A program made the translations under genes and the position numbers. Shown here piece after piece: positions 13,136-16,297 of a stretch of 16,297 nucleotides of DNA. The stretch spans positions 1 through 16,297 of the forward strand of contig NZ_AAXW01000088.1 of NCBI RefSeq assembly GCF_000169335.1, written 5' to 3'. Under the pieces are notes generated by a model that was not told the DNA's origin, ran no database searches, and worked only from the letters and a program-made list of their open reading frames with translations. The stretch's first letter is position 1. Each line of letters opens with the position of its first letter. The DNA is from Crocosphaera chwakensis CCY0110 (GTDB taxonomy: Bacteria > Cyanobacteriota > Cyanobacteriia > Cyanobacteriales > Microcystaceae).

Positions 13136-13285
13136 CTAAAAAAATATAGCTTTATTTTATAAAATATGCAAACGAAGAAAACTATACAATATGGGTGTAT
13201 TAAAGGGTTGCAGACGGGTTAATCCAAGAAAAGACGAAAAAGTCCACTTTTTACTTAGAATCTACGTTTTTAGAAGCACGGATTC

Positions 13286-14047
13286 TCAATCTGCTTCAGA
13301 GGAAAAATCACTTACACCAACAGATTCATCTGATTCATCGTTATCAAGGCTGAATCCTACCATTTCCATAGAAGATGGTTCGGGTTCGACAATATCTGGA
13401 TCATTTCTCAGCCATAATCTGGTTTCAGAGCCTGATGTATCTTTTTGTAAGAAGGGTAATTTAACTGAAGACAAAGCACCTTCGGTATTTTCGTATCGAA
13501 TGTATCGCCGAATCAGACCTGTCTCATCTTCTTTCCTCTGCTCTATATGTAACCTATCAGACCCAAAAATAATATCAAAATACTCAATAAGAGTTTGTTT
13601 TACTTCTTCTAAATCAAAGGGTTTTTTAATAAATTTACGAACTCCGTAATTCATTAAGTAATCTTTAATTGGTTCACCACCCTGATTACCAAAAGCAATA
13701 AATCCGTAAGGTAAATTGAGTCTATCAGGCAAAACTCCTAATTTTGAGACATCCGAAATAAACTTTTGCCAAGAATAAACATCAGGAGCGACTCTTTTTT
13801 TAGTTTCAAAAAAAATTGTATCAAAAGGAATAAGCTTCCTATCTTTAGCTAAAGGATCTAAATTATACGTGACTAAGTTTTTAAGAGCTATTTCATAAGA
13901 AGGACAATGTATGAAAACAAATTTATAAGGATCATTTGTTCTATTCTGAAACCGACGGGGTAAGTATTGAGGAGGATTAAAATATTTGAGAACTTGTATC
14001 GCTGTTTCGGGATTGGTGTCAACGTATAAAATTTTGATCCTTTTCAT
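13286..14047 (-). CDS. Degenerate response-regulator receiver-like protein
   Basis: Residues 1-160 follow a receiver (REC) fold: KILYVDTN at the N-terminus (acidic D10), a strand FDTIFFE (75-81) where the phosphoacceptor Asp would normally end, strand GFIAFG (115-120), then YGVRKFIKKPFDLEEV (134-149) with the conserved Lys-Pro. At the phosphoacceptor position there is Glu81, and the usual Thr/Ser after the fourth strand is missing, so it is probably a pseudo-receiver not switched by normal phosphorylation. A 30-residue insertion follows the first helix. Residues 165-253 have no recognised output domain and end in a very acidic, Ser-rich tail. It is divergent from tpsB across a 314-bp gap. It could be a signalling scaffold; no partner is evident. 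Confidence 0.65.
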   Translation of the reverse strand: MKRIKILYVDTNPETAIQVLKYFNPPQYLPRRFQNRTNDPYKFVFIHCPSYEIALKNLVTYNLDPLAKDRKLIPFDTIFFETKKRVAPDVYSWQKFISDVSKLGVLPDRLNLPYGFIAFGNQGGEPIKDYLMNYGVRKFIKKPFDLEEVKQTLIEYFDIIFGSDRLHIEQRKEDETGLIRRYIRYENTEGALSSVKLPFLQKDTSGSETRLWLRNDPDIVEPEPSSMEMVGFSLDNDESDESVGVSDFSSEAD

Positions 14048-14361
14048 TAAAAGACTATTTTCCTAAATACTCTTAAATAATAATACAGATCGCAATATTA
14101 AGTTTGTATTCAGGTTGCTTTACTCAGTATTTTAGGGTAGGCTATATTTAAAACGCTTTTTTGATAAAATAGTTTACATAGCTTAATCCATCTATATTTC
14201 GCCGAAAAAGCTTTTTTCCATAAGATTTTCTTGAGAGTTAGAATAACTAACCTGTTCACTGCCTGCTTAGTAAGTAGAGGTAGGAAACAGTTTTCTCTCT
14301 AAAAATTTTAGAGAAAAAAATAAGTCAAATTAGTTAAATTACAATAAGTATCAGGAAAATA
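14048..14361. other. Divergent intergenic region between the receiver-like gene and tpsB
   Basis: The region is AT-rich and holds inverted repeats: GTTAG/CTAAC (14237-14251) and a 9-bp repeat TCTCTAAAA/TTTTAGAGA (14296-14314) about 48 bp before the tpsB start, in the place of an operator. No clean promoter consensus is seen on either strand and no gene is supported. Confidence 0.4.
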
Positions 14362-15981
14362 ATGCTAAAAAAGAGGTATGTTTGTTTATTTAGCTTGTTA
14401 TTAGCTCTTTGCCCTTTTTTTTGTCCATACCTAAAGGCTGAAGAAAAACCGAATTCATCTAGCATGACCATAGATACCATTCCTTTGCTTCCTTCTGGCG
14501 TAACTTTAGAGGAAATCATTCTTAAGGATTCTTCGGTGATCACTCAAGAACAAGTTGAGGAGGTTGCAGCCCCATTTCTTAGTAAAAATGTGACTCTTGA
14601 AGATTTAAGAAAAATTCAGACTCAACTAACAGAGCTTTATACACAAGCTGGCTATCTCAACTCTTTAGTTCGTTTTCTACCCCAAGATAATCGACGCTTA
14701 GAAGCAGGAGAAGGCATAATAGTGTATAGAGCTATAGAAAGCAAACTTGAAAAGATCGAAGTTCAAAATTTATCTCATTTGCATCAGAAATATGTTGAAG
14801 ATCGCTTGTGGGCTTATGAGTCCAAACCCCTTAATGCTAGAAGCTTAGAAGAAGGGTTATTGCTATTACAGCAAGATGAACTAATTTCTAAGGTCGAAGG
14901 AAAGCTTATTCCAGGCAGTTCCCAAGGCGAGAATATTTGGATAGTAAGGGTTGAAGAAGCTCCTGTTTGGCAAATAGCAACAGAAATAAGCAATGAGGAA
15001 AGTCCTTTCGTTGGTGAATGGGGGGTAAAAGGAATTTTGGAAAATAAAAATATCTTTGGAGTTGGCGATCGCGCTCAAGTAGAATATAAACAAACGGAAG
15101 GATTAGAAAGACTTTTGGCGAATATCAGTGTTCCCCTCAATCCACAAAACGGTAGGTTACAATTATCTTATCAGTTTAATAAGAGCGAAATTATTGCAGA
15201 ACCTTTTGATCCTATTGATATTCGTAACGAATCTTTCACGATATCTGCTAGTTTTTTTCAACCACTTATTTTTACACTAACGGACAAATTTAGTTTAGGA
15301 ATTAATGTAGAACATAGAGAAAGTCAGAGTTTTGTTTTTAACGATTTTCCCTTTTCGTTCTCTTCTAACGTCAGAGACGGCTTTACAGAACTAAATGTAG
15401 TACGTTTTCATCAAACTTATCAGACAAGGGATGAAGACGACGTATTTTCTGTCAATTCTCAGATCAATATTGGATGGAGTAACTTAATCGACCAATCGAG
15501 TTTTGTTAGTTGGCAAGCACAAATACAACACCTCCATGTTTTCAGTGATCGTGTCAGCTTATTAACGCGCTTATCAGGACAAGTAGGAGACAACCAATTA
15601 CCAACTTTGGAACAATGTGCGATTGGAGGTCTTAACGGAAATCAGTTTATTTTCGGAAATACAGTACGAGGGTATGCGACAAACGTTCGCAGTGGGGATA
15701 ATTGCTTTGCTACTTCGGTTGAATTGTGGTTCAACGTAATAAAACAAACAGGGGGGTCATTAAGTGTTGTTCCTTTTGTTGATTATGCCACAGTGGAACA
15801 AAACGGCGATGAACAAAGCATTTCACCCAGTACCCTCGTCAGTACAGGATTAGGCATTCGGGGACAAATAGGAGATATTTCGGCAAGACTTGATTATGGC
15901 ATTCCGTTGAGAAGAATGAGTAATAGTAATTTGGAGGAGCAGCGTTGGAACTTCTCAATTTTCTGGGGATTTTCGTTCTGA
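14362..15981 (+). CDS. Two-partner-secretion outer-membrane transporter, TpsB (ShlB/FhaC/HecB type)
   Basis: A 539-aa protein of normal length for the family. Residues 1-26 are a signal peptide (MLKKRYVCLFSLLLALCPFF onward, cut near KAEE). A ShlB-type POTRA domain spans about 45-125 (VTLEDLRKIQTQLTELYTQAGYL at its core) and a second POTRA about 127-200 (KLEKIEVQNL onward). Residues 200-539 form the beta-barrel, ending in the aromatic strand WNFSIFWGFSF expected for BAM recognition. TpsB proteins export large beta-helical TpsA exoproteins through the outer membrane. The start ATG has AGGA nine bases upstream. The likely TpsA partner lies convergently on the other strand, overlapping by 27 bp, unlike the usual co-directional order. 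One HIP1 site at 15065. Confidence 0.88.
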   Translation: MLKKRYVCLFSLLLALCPFFCPYLKAEEKPNSSSMTIDTIPLLPSGVTLEEIILKDSSVITQEQVEEVAAPFLSKNVTLEDLRKIQTQLTELYTQAGYLNSLVRFLPQDNRRLEAGEGIIVYRAIESKLEKIEVQNLSHLHQKYVEDRLWAYESKPLNARSLEEGLLLLQQDELISKVEGKLIPGSSQGENIWIVRVEEAPVWQIATEISNEESPFVGEWGVKGILENKNIFGVGDRAQVEYKQTEGLERLLANISVPLNPQNGRLQLSYQFNKSEIIAEPFDPIDIRNESFTISASFFQPLIFTLTDKFSLGINVEHRESQSFVFNDFPFSFSSNVRDGFTELNVVRFHQTYQTRDEDDVFSVNSQINIGWSNLIDQSSFVSWQAQIQHLHVFSDRVSLLTRLSGQVGDNQLPTLEQCAIGGLNGNQFIFGNTVRGYATNVRSGDNCFATSVELWFNVIKQTGGSLSVVPFVDYATVEQNGDEQSISPSTLVSTGLGIRGQIGDISARLDYGIPLRRMSNSNLEEQRWNFSIFWGFSF

Positions 15982-16297
15982 ATTGAGACGATTACAACTG
16001 AGAAGGCGAACACGGCCATCTGGCAACTTTTCTACTCCGATTACTTCTCCTAAAGGGGCTAAATCGTATAAATCATAAGCACTACTACGGGTTTCGGGAC
16101 TATACATAAAGCCTTGTCGACCTTCAATGGTAAATCGGCTTCTCTTTTGAGCTTCTTCACAGAATTGAGCGACTCTTTGATCAATCGATAAATTAGTATC
16201 GGGTAATCCAGTATCTGCTGGATTCGCCTCAAAAAAGTTTGTGTCTAAAGTAACTTGACCATCGACTCCAAATTGAGAGGTAGCAGTAATGGCACTA
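15955..16297 (-). CDS. TpsA-like filamentous haemagglutinin-type exoprotein, C-terminal part
   Basis: A minus-strand frame is open from the right edge (first full codon at 16296) to TGA at 15955-15957, giving the last 113 residues. The visible part starts SAITATSQFGVDGQVTLDTN and continues with SRFTIEGRQGF and SPETRSSAYDLYD, closely recalling the C-terminal end of cyanobacterial two-partner-secretion proteins, where SQFGVDG, a Cys and an ITGRGGLP-like motif recur. Here GRQGFMYSP replaces the usual GRGGLPP. A conserved Cys is present (QFCEEAQ). The end overlaps the 3' end of the convergent TpsB gene by 27 bp. It is probably the cargo of that transporter. Confidence 0.75.
   Translation of the reverse strand, partial: SAITATSQFGVDGQVTLDTNFFEANPADTGLPDTNLSIDQRVAQFCEEAQKRSRFTIEGRQGFMYSPETRSSAYDLYDLAPLGEVIGVEKLPDGRVRLLSCNRLNSERKSPEN

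Noticed and set aside
13191..13649. 152-aa plus-strand ORF opposite the receiver-like gene
   Set aside because: Ser-rich with no domain; the minus strand carries a coherent receiver-like protein.
14881..15093. 70-aa minus-strand ORF inside tpsB
   Set aside because: Antisense to a well-supported POTRA/barrel gene, with no independent support.

Overview
The window looks like part of a cyanobacterial plasmid. The GCGATCGC (HIP1) octamer typical of many cyanobacterial genomes occurs eight times, at 3294, 3330, 5283, 5848, 5998, 6314, 11858 and 15065. The largest gene matches the cyanobacterial plasmid replication protein family CyRepA1 (DUF3854 plus helicase). Overall base composition is AT-rich. 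No searches were run; family names rest on motifs and recall.

Layout. 1-320: two tiny coupled ORFs reading off the left edge, with a candidate promoter. 379-2859 (minus): an operon of a 67-aa protein, a STAND/AAA-like P-loop ATPase, two overlapping membrane microproteins (37 and 32 aa) and a 140-aa membrane protein. 3042-6407 (minus): the replication protein, with a 730-bp upstream stretch rich in inverted repeats that may hold control sites or the origin. 7281-10432 (minus): an operon of a 93-aa protein, a membrane-anchored Ser/Thr kinase and two unknown proteins with overlapping ends, driven by an extended -10 promoter buried in a 10-bp inverted repeat. 10515-11444 (minus): three tightly packed small membrane proteins (145, 56 and 75 aa) ending in a clear intrinsic terminator. 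11691-12554 (minus): a 287-aa coiled-coil protein. 12600-13046: a run of eight hairpins ending in a textbook plus-strand terminator. 13286-14047 (minus): a degenerate receiver-like protein. 14362-15981 (plus): a two-partner-secretion outer-membrane transporter (TpsB), with the 3' end of a TpsA-like exoprotein convergent to it and overlapping by 27 bp.

How the parts may work together. The N-terminal ~170 residues of the kinase appear to be two small modules. The first resembles the N-terminus of the ATPase; the second resembles, without gaps, the 67-aa protein encoded just upstream of the ATPase. The kinase operon and the ATPase operon therefore seem to use the same adaptor modules, fused in one and split in the other. 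Both also carry membrane-bound components, and both lack HIP1 sites. I infer a multi-gene signalling or conflict (defence-type) system assembled from kinase, ATPase and membrane parts on a plasmid. The sequence gives no direct evidence of the trigger or the effector activity.
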